From MW101C3 sp943367595 (GTDB lineage: Bacteria; Cyanobacteriota; Cyanobacteriia; PCC-6307; Cyanobiaceae): DNA of 64,000 bases. The stretch spans positions 79,151 through 143,150 of the forward strand of contig CALRJS020000002.1 of assembly GCA_943367595.1 (NCBI GenBank), read 5' to 3'. This document shows positions 1 to 8,738 of the stretch, piece after piece (within the stretch, counting starts at the first letter, position 1; the number at the start of each line of letters is the position of its first letter). Made by a program: the position numbers and the translations under genes. The notes beneath the pieces are model-generated. The model had not been told where the DNA came from and did no database searches. It worked only from the letters and a program-made list of their open reading frames with translations.

Positions 1-55
1 CGATTACGCGTTCAAGGCCAGCTGCCACTGTAGGAAGTGCCGCTGGCTCACCCAT
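1..55 (-). CDS. 5' end of an unidentified ORF cut by the window edge
   Basis: An ATG at 55 opens a frame running off the start of the window, MGEPAALPTVAAGLERVI. It would overlap the last codons of ilvE, which is upstream of it on the same strand, as in a translationally coupled operon. Eighteen codons are too few to recognise a family, so this may be only a chance frame. Confidence 0.25.
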   Translation of the reverse strand, partial: MGEPAALPTVAAGLERVI

Positions 56-965
56 CGAGTCGCACGCGGGTAACCCAGTGCTCGTAGGCGGGATCGCGGC
101 CTTCGGTGATCGCGGTGAGAGCGCTGCGCAGCTTCTCCATGATGGGCCGCGGTCCGGCCAGATCCGTGGTTTCCACGCGCCGCACGGGCGTGACCCGGGC
201 GGCGGTGCCACTGAGGAACACCTCGTCGGCGACGAACAGCTCCGTCTTGTCGACCGCGCGCTCCAGGGTGGGGATGCCCATGTCCCGCGCCAGCTCCAGG
301 ATGCTGGCGCGGGTGATCCCTTCGAGGATGTCCTGGTCGACCCCGGGGGTGATCAGCACGCCGTCGCGCACCATGAACAGGTTCATGCCGCTGGCTTCGC
401 TCACCTTGCCGCGGCTGTTGAGCAGCAGCGCTTCATCGAAGCCGCTCTTGACCGCTTCCGTCTTGGCCAGGGAGCTGGTGATGTACGCGCCGCTGATCTT
501 GCCGCGCAAGGGCAGGGAGCGGTCCTCCTGGCGGCACCAGCTGCTGATGCGGCAGCTCACCCCATCGGGGGAGAGGTAATCGCCGAGTTCGATGCCGTAG
601 ATCAGGAAATCGGTCTCGATGTCGTGGAGACGTGGCGCGATTCCCAGATCGCTGGTGTAGACGAACGGCCGTAGATAGATCGGGGTGGTGGGCCGGTTCG
701 CCTGCAGGAACTGGTGAATCGCATCGAGAATCGTGGCCTCCGGCAGCTCGGCCAACAGCAGCCGCGCGCTCTGGGAGAGGCGGCGGGTGTGCCGGTCGGC
801 ACGGAACAGCAGGATCTCGTTGGGATCGGCCGGGTTGGGCAGGGCCCGCATGCCGCCGAAGGCGCCGGTTCCGTAATGCAGGGCATGGGTGGCCACCGAA
901 ATCGTGGCTTCACCGAAGGGAACACAGCGGCCGCCGAACCAGGCGTAAGGAAGAAACTTCTGCAT
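48..965 (-). CDS. ilvE: Branched-chain amino acid aminotransferase
   Basis: PLP-dependent class IV (fold type IV) aminotransferase that transfers the amino group from glutamate in the last step of valine, leucine and isoleucine synthesis in the cytosol. The 305-residue length is normal for the family. The start (MQKFLPYAWFGGRCVPF) and the segment HALHYGTGAFGGMRA match the typical N-terminus. LRGKISGAYITSSLAKTEA contains the PLP-lysine neighbourhood, and KVSEASGMNLFMVRDG is the class IV signature region. The gene is divergent from cobN with about 77 bp between the starts. It sits far from ilvA (58237), so the pathway is not clustered here. Confidence 0.96.
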   Translation of the reverse strand: MQKFLPYAWFGGRCVPFGEATISVATHALHYGTGAFGGMRALPNPADPNEILLFRADRHTRRLSQSARLLLAELPEATILDAIHQFLQANRPTTPIYLRPFVYTSDLGIAPRLHDIETDFLIYGIELGDYLSPDGVSCRISSWCRQEDRSLPLRGKISGAYITSSLAKTEAVKSGFDEALLLNSRGKVSEASGMNLFMVRDGVLITPGVDQDILEGITRASILELARDMGIPTLERAVDKTELFVADEVFLSGTAARVTPVRRVETTDLAGPRPIMEKLRSALTAITEGRDPAYEHWVTRVRLDG

Positions 966-1042
966 GCGGAAGCGCGTGGTGATGCGGCGCCGGCGGCGTT
1001 CGCTGGTGCGATCTTCTCACTGCCGGGGCCGAAGATGGCGTG

Positions 1043-4000
1043 ATGCACCGTCTTGCCGCCGTCCCCGGCCTGCCTTCCGGCTTCGAAGACTCCCCCTTCG
1101 TCGAGCAGGAGTCCACGCCGTTGCTGGTGCTCAGCAGTTCGGACACCGATCTGCAGACCCTGGCAGCCGTTCTCGCTCGGCAGCCCAGTGCGGCGCCGGT
1201 GCGGGGGCTGAACCTGGCGGCGCTGGCCGCGCCGGCGGTCCTCGATCACTACATCGCCACCAGCCTGGCCAGCACCCGCGTGGTGCTCGTGCGGCTGCTC
1301 GGTGGACGGGGCCACTGGAGTTATGGGCTGGAGCAGCTGCGTGCCTGGGCGGAGCGCCAACCCGGACGCCAGCTGCTCGTGGCGGCCGGTACGGCCGATG
1401 AGGAGCAGGAACTGGCCAGCCTCGGCAATGGGCCTGTGGAGCTGGCCGTGGCGATCAGCCGCTGCCTGCGCGAGGGCGGTGCTGACAACCTGTGCCGCGT
1501 GCTCGACTGCCTGGAGGCGCTCGCCGCTGGCCAGCCGGCAGCAGCGCCGGTGCCCTTGCCCCTGGCCGACCCCCTGCCCCACGACTGGCGCGCCGAACCT
1601 GGGGCACGGGTGGGGGTGATCCTGTACCGCGCCCTGTTGCAGGCCGGCGACGATCTGCTGGCCAGCGCCCTGCTCCAGGCCTTGCGTCGCCATGGACTCT
1701 GCCCGCGAGCGCTGTGGGTGAGTGGCCTGCGCGATCCCGCCGTCCAGCAGGGGGTGGCCGACCTGCTGGCCAGGGAGGCGGTGCAGGGGGTGCTGTGCAC
1801 CACCTCCTTTGCATCGGTGCAGTTCGAGGAGGCGGGCCTGGGAGCCCCGCTGTGGGACCGGCTCAACGTGCCGGTGATTCAGGTGCTCTGCAGCACGCGC
1901 AGCCGCGAGCAGTGGGCCGCCAGCAGCATCGGGCTCGGGCCGCTTGATCTCAGCCTGCAGGTGGCTCTGCCCGAGCTCGATGGGCGGATCACCAGCCGGG
2001 TCGGTGCCTTCAAGGAGCTGGAGCGGGCCGATGCTTCGCTGGCGGCGGCGCTGATGCACTACCAGCCGGATCACGAGCGGCTCGACTGGATCGCCCGCCT
2101 GCTGGCGGCCTGGGTGGAGCTGCGCCTCACCCCGGTGGGGCAGCGCCGTGTGGCCCTGGTGCTGGCCAACTACCCCACCCGCAACAGCCGCCTGGCCAAT
2201 GGCGTGGGGCTCGACACTCCCGCTAGCGCCGCGGCGATGCTGCGCTGGCTGGCGGAAGCCGGCTACGACCTGGGCCTGACTTCCACGGGCCTGCCCACCG
2301 GCCTGCCCGCCGAGCCGCCCACCGAGCCGGCCGCAGGGCTGACCACAGGCCTGCCTGCCGACGGGGATGCCCTGATCCAGCAGCTGCTGGCCGGACGCAC
2401 CAACGACCCGGAAAGCCAGCACCGGCCGCCGCTCGATCACCTGCCTCTGGCGACCTATCTCGCCTGGTACCAGAAACTCCCGGCGGCGGGCAGGGCCGTG
2501 CTGGAGGCCCGCTGGGGGCCGCCCGCTGCGGATGAAGGACTGGAACAGGGGCCGGCGGGTGCCGGCTTCCCGATCCGAGGCCTCCGCTTCGGCGCCGTGG
2601 CCGTGCTGGTGCAACCGGAGCGGGGCTACGGCCGTGACCCCAGCCTCAGCTACCACTCCCCCGACCTGCCGCCCACCCACGCCTACCTGGCCCAGTACCT
2701 GTGGCTGCGCCAGGTGGCCGCCAGCCAGGTGGTGGTGCACGTGGGCAAGCACGGCAACCTGGAATGGCTCCCCGGCAAGGGGCTCGGCCTCTCTGATGAG
2801 TGCTTCCCCGAGTGGGCACTGGGGCCCATGCCCCATCTGTATCCCTTCATCGTCAACGATCCGGGCGAAGGCTCCCAGGCCAAGCGCCGCGCCCAGGCGG
2901 TGATCCTCGATCACCTCACCCCCCCGCTCGATCGGGCCGGGCTGCACGGCCCTCTGCAGGAGCTTGAAGCCCTGCTCGACGAGTACTGGGAGGCCCGACA
3001 GCTGGGCAGCGAGCGCGTCGCTCCCTTACGGGAGCGGCTGGCCGTGCTGCTCGCCTCCCTGGAGCTGCCCGCCGCTGGCGCCGCCGCAGGCGGCCCAACT
3101 GCAGGCGGCCCAACTGCAGGCGGCCCAACCGCGGACGGATCACTTGCGGAGGGCGCAGTTGTGAGCGGCGCCTCTGCCCAGGCCATCGATGACCTCGAGG
3201 CGCGCCTCGATGGCGCCGATGGCTATCTCTGTGAGTTGAAGGAGGCCCAGATCCGCACGGGCCTGCATGTGTTCGGCCACCTGCCCGACCCCCAGCCCCT
3301 GCTGGAGTTGCTGCTGTGCCTGGCGCGCCCTCCCCTGGCCGAGGGCCCTGGCCTTACCCAGGCCCTGGCCGCTGATCTGCAACTGGAGCTGGACCCATGG
3401 GCTGATGCGGAGGAGGCGCCGCTCAGCGCGGCCGATCGCCTCCGCCTCCAGGCGTTCCTGGCTGCCGGGGCTTCTGCGTCTGCTTCGGTTTCTGCCCCTG
3501 CCGAGACCGCGCTGCGCCGCTGTGGTGATGCCGTTGCCCTGCTGGAAGCACAGGCGCTCGATCTGCTGCGACCGCTGCTGGCGCCAGGCATCGCCACTGC
3601 CCTTGCCCCTGCTGCCGGCTCTGCCAGCGTCACCACCACCTCCACTGCCGCCGCCTCTTCCGCTCCTGCAGCGGCGGCGGTGGGGCCAACCACCAAGGCC
3701 GTGCTGGAGCGTGTGCGGCGTCAGCTGCTGCCGCGTCTGCTGGCCTGCGCGAGCGCCGAGCGTCAGGCCCTGCTGCGGGGCCTGGCCGGGGAACGCATCG
3801 CCGCCGGGCCTTCCGGGGCGCCCACCCGCGGCCGCCCTGATGTGCTGCCCACCGGCCGCAACTTCTACAGCGTGGATCTGCGCGGGCTGCCCACCGAAGC
3901 CGCCTGGGACCTGGGGCGTCGCAGCGCCGCCCTGCTGCTGGAAGCCCACCTGCAGCAGGAGGGGGATGACCTGCGCCATCTGGCCCTGTCGGTGTGGGGC

Positions 4001-5020
4001 ACCGCCACGATGCGCAATGGCGGCGAGGACATCGCCCAGGCCCTGGCGCTGATGGGCGTGCGGCCCGTGTGGGACGGACCGACCCGGCGGATGGTGGATC
4101 TGGAGGTGATGCCGCTCAGCCTGCTGCAACGGCCCCGCGTGGATGTGACGCTGCGCATCTCCGGCCTGTTCCGCGATGCCTTCCCGCAGCTGGTCGACTG
4201 GATGAATCAGGCCAGCCGGCGGGTCGCTGCTCTCGACGAAGACGCGTGGCACAACCCGCTGGCGGCCCATGCCCGCCAGGAAGGCCACAGCGGCAGGGTC
4301 TACGGCTCGGCGCCGGGGGCGTATGGGGCAGGGCTTCAGGGGCTGATTGACAGTGGCCAGTGGGAGCAGCGGGGCGATCTTGGTGAGGCTTTCCTCAACT
4401 GGAGCGCCTGGCGCTACGACGCCAGCGGTGACGGTCGTTGCGAGGCCAGCCCCGATCGCGCGGGGCTGGAGCAGCGGTTGCGTGAGGTGGAGGTGGTGCT
4501 CCACAACCAGGACAACCGTGAGCACGACCTGCTGGATTCAGACGACTACTACCAGTTCCACGGAGGCCTCAGCGCAGCCAGCGAACGGGTGCGTGGCAGC
4601 GCTCCGGCCCTCTGGTTCGCCGATCATTCGCGCCACCAGCGGCCGCGCGTGCACCGGCTGGAGCATGAATTCGACAAAGTGCTCCGCTCACGTGTGCTGA
4701 ACCCGCGCTGGATTCAGGGCATGCTCGCCCACGGCTACAAAGGCGGTTTCGAGCTCGCCGCCAGCCTTGATTACCTGTTCGCCTACGACGCCAGTACGGG
4801 CCGGGTGCCGGATTGGAGCTATGGCGCCATCTGCCGCCAGTGGCTGCAGGACGAGGACGTGCTGCGGGCGCTGCGGCAGTCGAACCCGTGGGCGCTGCGG
4901 GACATGGCCGAGCGGCTGCTGGAGGCTGCCAACCGCAAGCTGTGGCAGGGCGCGGACCCTGCCCAGCTCAAGTACCTGAAGGGGCTGGTGATCGGCAGCG
5001 AGAGCCTGATCGAAACCTGA
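1043..5020 (+). CDS. cobN: Cobaltochelatase subunit CobN (large chelatase subunit)
   Basis: Large catalytic subunit of the ATP-dependent chelatase that inserts cobalt into hydrogenobyrinate a,c-diamide during cobalamin synthesis. It is paralogous to ChlH of chlorophyll synthesis. About 1325 residues; the conserved CobN/ChlH block VHVGKHGNLEWLPGKGLGLS followed by HLYPFIVNDPGEGSQAKRRA is clear, as is WGTATMRNGGEDIAQALAL in the C-terminal half. ATG at 1043 is preferred over the adjoining GTG at 1040. The protein carries several Ala/Gly/Pro/Thr-rich insertions, including one coded by a 15-bp tandem repeat (3086-3130). No cobS/cobT lies nearby; cyanobacteria are thought to pair CobN with ChlI/ChlD-type AAA subunits encoded elsewhere. 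Assignment as ChlH is less likely because of the CobN-like length and sequence. Confidence 0.93.
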   Translation: MHRLAAVPGLPSGFEDSPFVEQESTPLLVLSSSDTDLQTLAAVLARQPSAAPVRGLNLAALAAPAVLDHYIATSLASTRVVLVRLLGGRGHWSYGLEQLRAWAERQPGRQLLVAAGTADEEQELASLGNGPVELAVAISRCLREGGADNLCRVLDCLEALAAGQPAAAPVPLPLADPLPHDWRAEPGARVGVILYRALLQAGDDLLASALLQALRRHGLCPRALWVSGLRDPAVQQGVADLLAREAVQGVLCTTSFASVQFEEAGLGAPLWDRLNVPVIQVLCSTRSREQWAASSIGLGPLDLSLQVALPELDGRITSRVGAFKELERADASLAAALMHYQPDHERLDWIARLLAAWVELRLTPVGQRRVALVLANYPTRNSRLANGVGLDTPASAAAMLRWLAEAGYDLGLTSTGLPTGLPAEPPTEPAAGLTTGLPADGDALIQQLLAGRTNDPESQHRPPLDHLPLATYLAWYQKLPAAGRAVLEARWGPPAADEGLEQGPAGAGFPIRGLRFGAVAVLVQPERGYGRDPSLSYHSPDLPPTHAYLAQYLWLRQVAASQVVVHVGKHGNLEWLPGKGLGLSDECFPEWALGPMPHLYPFIVNDPGEGSQAKRRAQAVILDHLTPPLDRAGLHGPLQELEALLDEYWEARQLGSERVAPLRERLAVLLASLELPAAGAAAGGPTAGGPTAGGPTADGSLAEGAVVSGASAQAIDDLEARLDGADGYLCELKEAQIRTGLHVFGHLPDPQPLLELLLCLARPPLAEGPGLTQALAADLQLELDPWADAEEAPLSAADRLRLQAFLAAGASASASVSAPAETALRRCGDAVALLEAQALDLLRPLLAPGIATALAPAAGSASVTTTSTAAASSAPAAAAVGPTTKAVLERVRRQLLPRLLACASAERQALLRGLAGERIAAGPSGAPTRGRPDVLPTGRNFYSVDLRGLPTEAAWDLGRRSAALLLEAHLQQEGDDLRHLALSVWGTATMRNGGEDIAQALALMGVRPVWDGPTRRMVDLEVMPLSLLQRPRVDVTLRISGLFRDAFPQLVDWMNQASRRVAALDEDAWHNPLAAHARQEGHSGRVYGSAPGAYGAGLQGLIDSGQWEQRGDLGEAFLNWSAWRYDASGDGRCEASPDRAGLEQRLREVEVVLHNQDNREHDLLDSDDYYQFHGGLSAASERVRGSAPALWFADHSRHQRPRVHRLEHEFDKVLRSRVLNPRWIQGMLAHGYKGGFELAASLDYLFAYDASTGRVPDWSYGAICRQWLQDEDVLRALRQSNPWALRDMAERLLEAANRKLWQGADPAQLKYLKGLVIGSESLIET
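3086..3130 (+). repeat. Three 15-bp tandem repeats inside cobN
   Basis: Three near-identical copies of GCAGGCGGCCCAACT at 3086, 3101 and 3116. The unit is a multiple of three, so it encodes repeated Ala-Gly-Gly-Pro-Thr units within a low-complexity linker and keeps the frame. It probably arose by slippage and is expected to vary in copy number between strains. Confidence 0.85.
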
Positions 5021-5200
5021 ATGTGTGGTTCGCGGCCCTCAGGTTCGCGCGAGCAGTTGACAGGCGCTCCCGCTTGGGCACAAAGCCAAAAGCTGAGTGC
5101 CGATCCAGGAGTCGCTCCGATCGGAACCTGCATCCGGGTGGCTGGTCAAATCACCACAAGGGGCTTGGTGCCGCTCGGGAGCGAGCCAAGGGTCTGGGGC

Positions 5201-5256
5201 GTCACACCCTCACACCCAAGACCCCTCACACCCTCAGACCGAAGACCACTCACACC
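5201..5256. repeat. Short CTCACACC repeats between cobN and the next gene
   Basis: The 287-bp gap after cobN contains four copies of (C/G)TCACACC (5201, 5209, 5225, 5249) separated by AAGACC/GAAGACC stretches. I see no gene, RNA or clear terminator in the gap. The same gap begins with TGGTTCGCGGCC at 5026, a motif also seen downstream of pstB. Confidence 0.6.
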
Positions 5257-5307
5257 TAGGACGTCGAAGTCGTCGAAGACGTGGACCCGTGGCCGCTCCC
5301 GCGCCGA

Positions 5308-5850
5308 TCAGTTGTTGAGGTCGCGGGCCATGGCCTTGAACGGGTCAATGTCGCCGGGCTTGGCCGGCTTCTGGTTGAACTGGGGCTGGGAAGCGCCGGC
5401 GGCATCGGGCTTGCGGCCTGCAGGGCTGCCGCCGGGAGTGTTGACGGCCACTGCCGCGCCCTTGAGCCGCTGACCCAGTTCGGCGGAGGTGAGGCGGGCC
5501 GCAAAGGTTTTCTTCACCGGCTTGGGCACGCCACCGGTGAGGCTGGTGCTGGATTCAGGTGCCGCGTTCACCGGCAGGCCGCTGCTGGCTTTCTCCAGAC
5601 GCGCCGACATCGAATCGACTTCCTGCACCATTTCCTTATCGCCCGGATTGTCGGCATTGCCGGGGAAGGTGCGCCGGATCTTGTTGGCGCGCCGCATGTA
5701 CTCCACGTTGCCCATGGAGCTGGAGGTGTCGGGGTCGAGGAAGAACGTCTGTTCGCCCTGCTTGGCGGCGGGCTTCTCGGGCTTGGCCGGCTTGGAGGAG
5801 AAGCCGCTGTCCTTGGCACCGATGTTCAACAGACGATCGAAGAGACCCAT
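5308..5850 (-). CDS. Conserved cyanobacterial hypothetical protein
   Basis: 180 residues starting MGLFDRLLNIGAKDSGF. An in-frame extension to 5970 exists, but ATG 5850 gives the natural start and avoids overlap with the upstream PHP gene. The N-terminal amphipathic stretch is followed by a Lys/Pro/Ala-rich linker, then FFLDPDTSSSMGNVEYMRRA and NKIRRTFPGN, which look like a conserved core. The C-terminal third is Ala/Gly/Pro/Lys-rich and probably disordered, ending DIDPFKAMARDLNN. No membrane segment or signal peptide. I cannot assign a function; the core resembles small conserved proteins found in picocyanobacteria. Same strand as the PHP gene, 29 bp downstream of it. Confidence 0.75.
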   Translation of the reverse strand: MGLFDRLLNIGAKDSGFSSKPAKPEKPAAKQGEQTFFLDPDTSSSMGNVEYMRRANKIRRTFPGNADNPGDKEMVQEVDSMSARLEKASSGLPVNAAPESSTSLTGGVPKPVKKTFAARLTSAELGQRLKGAAVAVNTPGGSPAGRKPDAAGASQPQFNQKPAKPGDIDPFKAMARDLNN

Positions 5851-5879
5851 GGTGAGGGAACGGAAACCTGTGGCAAACC

Positions 5880-6533
5880 CTAGCGGCCTGACAAGGCCAG
5901 TCCATGGGTATCGGTACCACAACTTCTCAGCATCCCCAGGCCCTGCAGCTGGCTGGCGATCGCGTCGCACACCAGAGGTGTGGGCTGCCAGCGGCTGGCC
6001 ATGTCGTAGTCGTAGAAGGCTTCGGCCCCATCGAAACCCAGCGCGGCTGCTGCGGCGATCAGCTGCTGGTGGGGACGGCGGTAGCGGGCCGGATGGGCCA
6101 GCAAGGCCAGGCCACCGGCGGCATGAATCGCCTCCCGCACCTTGCCGGCGCGCAGCCCTGGCCCCACCACCGCATGGCCACGCACGTAAGGCGCCAGGGC
6201 CGGGTGGTGCAACTCAAAGCCCAGGGCCAGCACATGGACCAGGCATCCCTCCAGCAGGCAGCTGATCTCCACCCCGCTCCACAGCTGCGGCACCCGCTGC
6301 CCCAGCCGCTGGCGCTCCTCCAGGTGCGCACGGGCCGGTGGGTAGGCCGCGATGCTGTGGTGATCGGTGACGGCGAAATGCTCCAGGCCCATGGCCACCG
6401 CCTGGTCGGCCACGGCAGCCGGTTCGAGGCTGCCGTCGCTGCATTGGGTGTGGCAATGAAAATTGAGCCGGGTGGGGCAGCTCTGCGCGTCCACCGCCGC
6501 CAGCACGTCCACGAGTGGGTGGTCAGCCGGCAC
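5880..6533 (-). CDS. PHP-domain metal-dependent phosphoesterase
   Basis: Polymerase-and-histidinol-phosphatase-fold hydrolase, likely acting on small phosphoesters or nucleotides (compare the YciV/RNase AM and 3',5'-nucleoside bisphosphate phosphatase group). Metal-binding motifs are visible: NFHCHTQCSDGSL near the N-terminus, AVTDHHS, SGVEISC, LLAHPARYRR and GTDTHG. The GTG at 6533 is chosen because GGGAGG lies nine bases upstream; it overlaps the end of hemJ by 11 bp. Other possible starts are ATG 6578 (overlap 56 bp) and GTG 6512. The length of about 217 residues is short for the family. Substrate cannot be read from the sequence. Confidence 0.88.
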   Translation of the reverse strand: MPADHPLVDVLAAVDAQSCPTRLNFHCHTQCSDGSLEPAAVADQAVAMGLEHFAVTDHHSIAAYPPARAHLEERQRLGQRVPQLWSGVEISCLLEGCLVHVLALGFELHHPALAPYVRGHAVVGPGLRAGKVREAIHAAGGLALLAHPARYRRPHQQLIAAAAALGFDGAEAFYDYDMASRWQPTPLVCDAIASQLQGLGMLRSCGTDTHGLALSGR

Positions 6534-7113
6534 CGGCGATCGCCTCCCGTTCGGAACGCAGCCGCCGCCAGCGGGCATAGAACTGGATCGAGGCCGCCAT
6601 CGCCACCACCAGGGCCACCAGGAACCAGGTGGCCGCTCCGGTTGGGAACTGGGCCTTGAACACCACCAGCATCACCACCAGCACCAGCATCAAGGTGGGC
6701 AGCTCATTGAGCGCCCGCAGCTGCCTGCCGCTCCAGCGGCAGGTGCCCGCCTTGAGCTGCCCCATCAGCCTGTAGCAGAACCAGTGGTACACGAGCAGAG
6801 CCAGCACCACGGCCAGCTTGGCGTGCATCCAGCTCTGTTTCAGCCAGATCGGCTGCACCAGCAGCAACCCCACCGCCATCGCCACCGCCACCACCATGCC
6901 GGGCGTGGTGATGATGTTGGCCAGCCGGCGCTCCATCAGCTCGTACTGGCTGTGGAAAGCGGCGCGCAGAGGCTCCTCCAGCGCGTCGGCTTCCACGTGA
7001 TAGATGAACAGGCGCACCAGATAGAAGAGTCCGGCGAACCACACCACCACGCCCACGATGTGGAGGGTCTTGAACCATAGGTAGGCCTCGGGGGGCAGGG
7101 CCAGGGCCGGCAT
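6523..7113 (-). CDS. hemJ: Protoporphyrinogen IX oxidase, HemJ type
   Basis: Integral membrane protoporphyrinogen oxidase used by most cyanobacteria in place of HemG/HemY, in the common branch of heme and chlorophyll synthesis. 196 residues with four hydrophobic segments. His18 in WFKTLHIVGVVVWFAGLFYL and the segment QSWMHAKLAVVLALLVYHW match the family's conserved histidines and Trp. Arg/Lys-rich C-terminus. The stop overlaps the start of the PHP gene, suggesting coupled translation, and the upstream photolyase gene ends 27 bp before. Confidence 0.93.
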   Translation of the reverse strand: MPALALPPEAYLWFKTLHIVGVVVWFAGLFYLVRLFIYHVEADALEEPLRAAFHSQYELMERRLANIITTPGMVVAVAMAVGLLLVQPIWLKQSWMHAKLAVVLALLVYHWFCYRLMGQLKAGTCRWSGRQLRALNELPTLMLVLVVMLVVFKAQFPTGAATWFLVALVVAMAASIQFYARWRRLRSEREAIAGAG

Positions 7114-7140
7114 CGGCAGCGAAGGGATGGCCCGTTCAAA

Positions 7141-8724
7141 TTAGGCGGCACCGGTAGGGGCTGATCCGCCGGCCTGCTCCAGGTGGGCCGCCGCCGCAGC
7201 GGCGACCGCCTGCCGCTCCTCGGCCGGGAGACGATCCAGCTGGGCGATCACCAGGGCCATGCGGGGATTGCCGCGCAGCAGGGCTTCGTGGCGATCCAGG
7301 AAGTGCCAGTAGAGGGTGGTGAAGGGACAGGCCGCTGGCCCGGTGCGCTGCGCCGGATCGAAGCGACAGCTTTTGCAGTAGTTGCTCATGCGGGCGATGT
7401 AGCGGCCGCTGGCGGCGTAGGGCTTGCTGGCCAGCAGCCCGCCATCGGCGAAGACCCCCATGCCCAGCACGTTGGTCTGCATCACCCAGTCGTGGCCGTC
7501 GATGAACAGGCGGTGGAACCAGGCGGTGAGGGCCTGGGGATCGAGCCCTGCCAGCAGGCCGTAGTTGGCCAGCACCATCAGCCGCTGGATGTGATGGGCG
7601 TAGCCGCTGCGATCCAGTTCGCCGAGCACCTGGTCGAGGCAGACCATGCCGCTGCCGCCCAGCTGCTCGAACCAGAGGGGCAGGGGCTGGGTGTGGCCGA
7701 AGTGGTTGCGGCCTGCATATCCCTCGCCGAACCAGTGGTAGAGGCCGTGCATGTATTCGCGCCAGCCGAGCAGCTGCCGGATCACCCCCTCCAGGCTGGC
7801 GAGCGGCACCGCTGGCTCCGCGCTGCTCGCCGAGGCCGTTCCGGCCGCCTCCAGCCGGCGGATCACCTCAAGTGGTTCCAGCAGACCCAGGTTCAGATAG
7901 GGGCTGATCAGGGCATGCCAGAGCGTGGGCTGGCCGCTGACCATCGCGTCCTGGTAGGGGCCGAACCCGGCCAGGCGGGTGGCCACGAAGTGATCGAGCA
8001 CCTGCAGCGCCTGCTGGCGGGTGACTGCCCAATGGAAAGGCTCCAGCTCGCCGGGCAGGGGCGCTTCACCGGCGGTGGCCCGCTCCGCATCGAGGCGCCG
8101 CACCTTCTCGATCACGGCCCGGGTGATCGCATCGGGGCTGAACTGCAGCGGGGCCGGCCCTGCCAGTCCCTGACGCGGTGGCTTGCGGTTGTCCTTGTCG
8201 AAGTTCCACTGCTGGCCGCGCGGTTCGCCGTTCTCCATCAGCACGCCGAAGCGGCGCCGCCCCTCCCGGTAGAAGAGCTCCATACGCAGTTGCTTGTAGC
8301 GGCCCGCCCAGGCCGCGAACGCCTCCCGGCTCCAGAGGAAGTGGTTGGAGGGCAGCCACTCGAGCTGCACGCCGGTGCGCCCGCCCAGATCGAGCCGTTC
8401 GATCGCCTGCCGGAAGGGACGATCCGCCGGCTCCATCACCCGCAGGGTGCGGATGCCGTGGCTCTGGATCCAGTTGATCAAGGTGGCGCCGAATTCCTGT
8501 GCCTCCAGAAGGTCCACCTGCCAGCCGAGCGCCTGCAGCTCGGCGCTGAAGTGCCGCATGGCGCTCCACACCAGCACCAGCTTCTGGCGGTGGTAGCGGC
8601 GGCGGGCCACCACACCGCTGCTCTCGATCAGCACCACCCGCGCCTGGCCGGGGGCGCTGCTGGCCAGGGCAGCCTGCTGCGCGTGCAGCTGGTCGCCCAG
8701 CACCCAGAGTCCAAGCCCTGTCAT
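7141..8724 (-). CDS. FeS-type cryptochrome/photolyase (PhrB/FeS-BCP class)
   Basis: Deoxyribodipyrimidine-photolyase-related protein of 527 residues. Starts MTGLGLWVLGDQL; the FAD-binding C-terminal half includes GWREYMHGLYHWFGEGY and WVMQTNVLGMGVFADGG. Four cysteines at about 362, 450, 453 and 466 have the spacing 88/3/13 that I recall for the [4Fe-4S] ligands of Agrobacterium PhrB (a (6-4) photolyase). It probably repairs UV (6-4) photoproducts using FAD and a lumazine-type antenna, although the repaired lesion is inferred. It lies 14 bp downstream of uvrC on the same strand, making a DNA-repair pair. C-terminal 25 residues are Ala-rich and dispensable-looking. Confidence 0.9.
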   Translation of the reverse strand: MTGLGLWVLGDQLHAQQAALASSAPGQARVVLIESSGVVARRRYHRQKLVLVWSAMRHFSAELQALGWQVDLLEAQEFGATLINWIQSHGIRTLRVMEPADRPFRQAIERLDLGGRTGVQLEWLPSNHFLWSREAFAAWAGRYKQLRMELFYREGRRRFGVLMENGEPRGQQWNFDKDNRKPPRQGLAGPAPLQFSPDAITRAVIEKVRRLDAERATAGEAPLPGELEPFHWAVTRQQALQVLDHFVATRLAGFGPYQDAMVSGQPTLWHALISPYLNLGLLEPLEVIRRLEAAGTASASSAEPAVPLASLEGVIRQLLGWREYMHGLYHWFGEGYAGRNHFGHTQPLPLWFEQLGGSGMVCLDQVLGELDRSGYAHHIQRLMVLANYGLLAGLDPQALTAWFHRLFIDGHDWVMQTNVLGMGVFADGGLLASKPYAASGRYIARMSNYCKSCRFDPAQRTGPAACPFTTLYWHFLDRHEALLRGNPRMALVIAQLDRLPAEERQAVAAAAAAHLEQAGGSAPTGAA

Positions 8725-8738
8725 CGCTTCTCTCCTGC

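Noticed and set aside
602..2947. Long minus-strand open frame of 781 codons opposite cobN and ilvE
   Set aside because: Gln/Gly/His/Arg-rich antisense translation of GC-rich coding DNA with no motifs; cobN is clear on the other strand.
5021..5473. Plus-strand frame after cobN
   Set aside because: Translation of the repeat region and the antisense of the 5308-5850 gene; no evidence for a protein.
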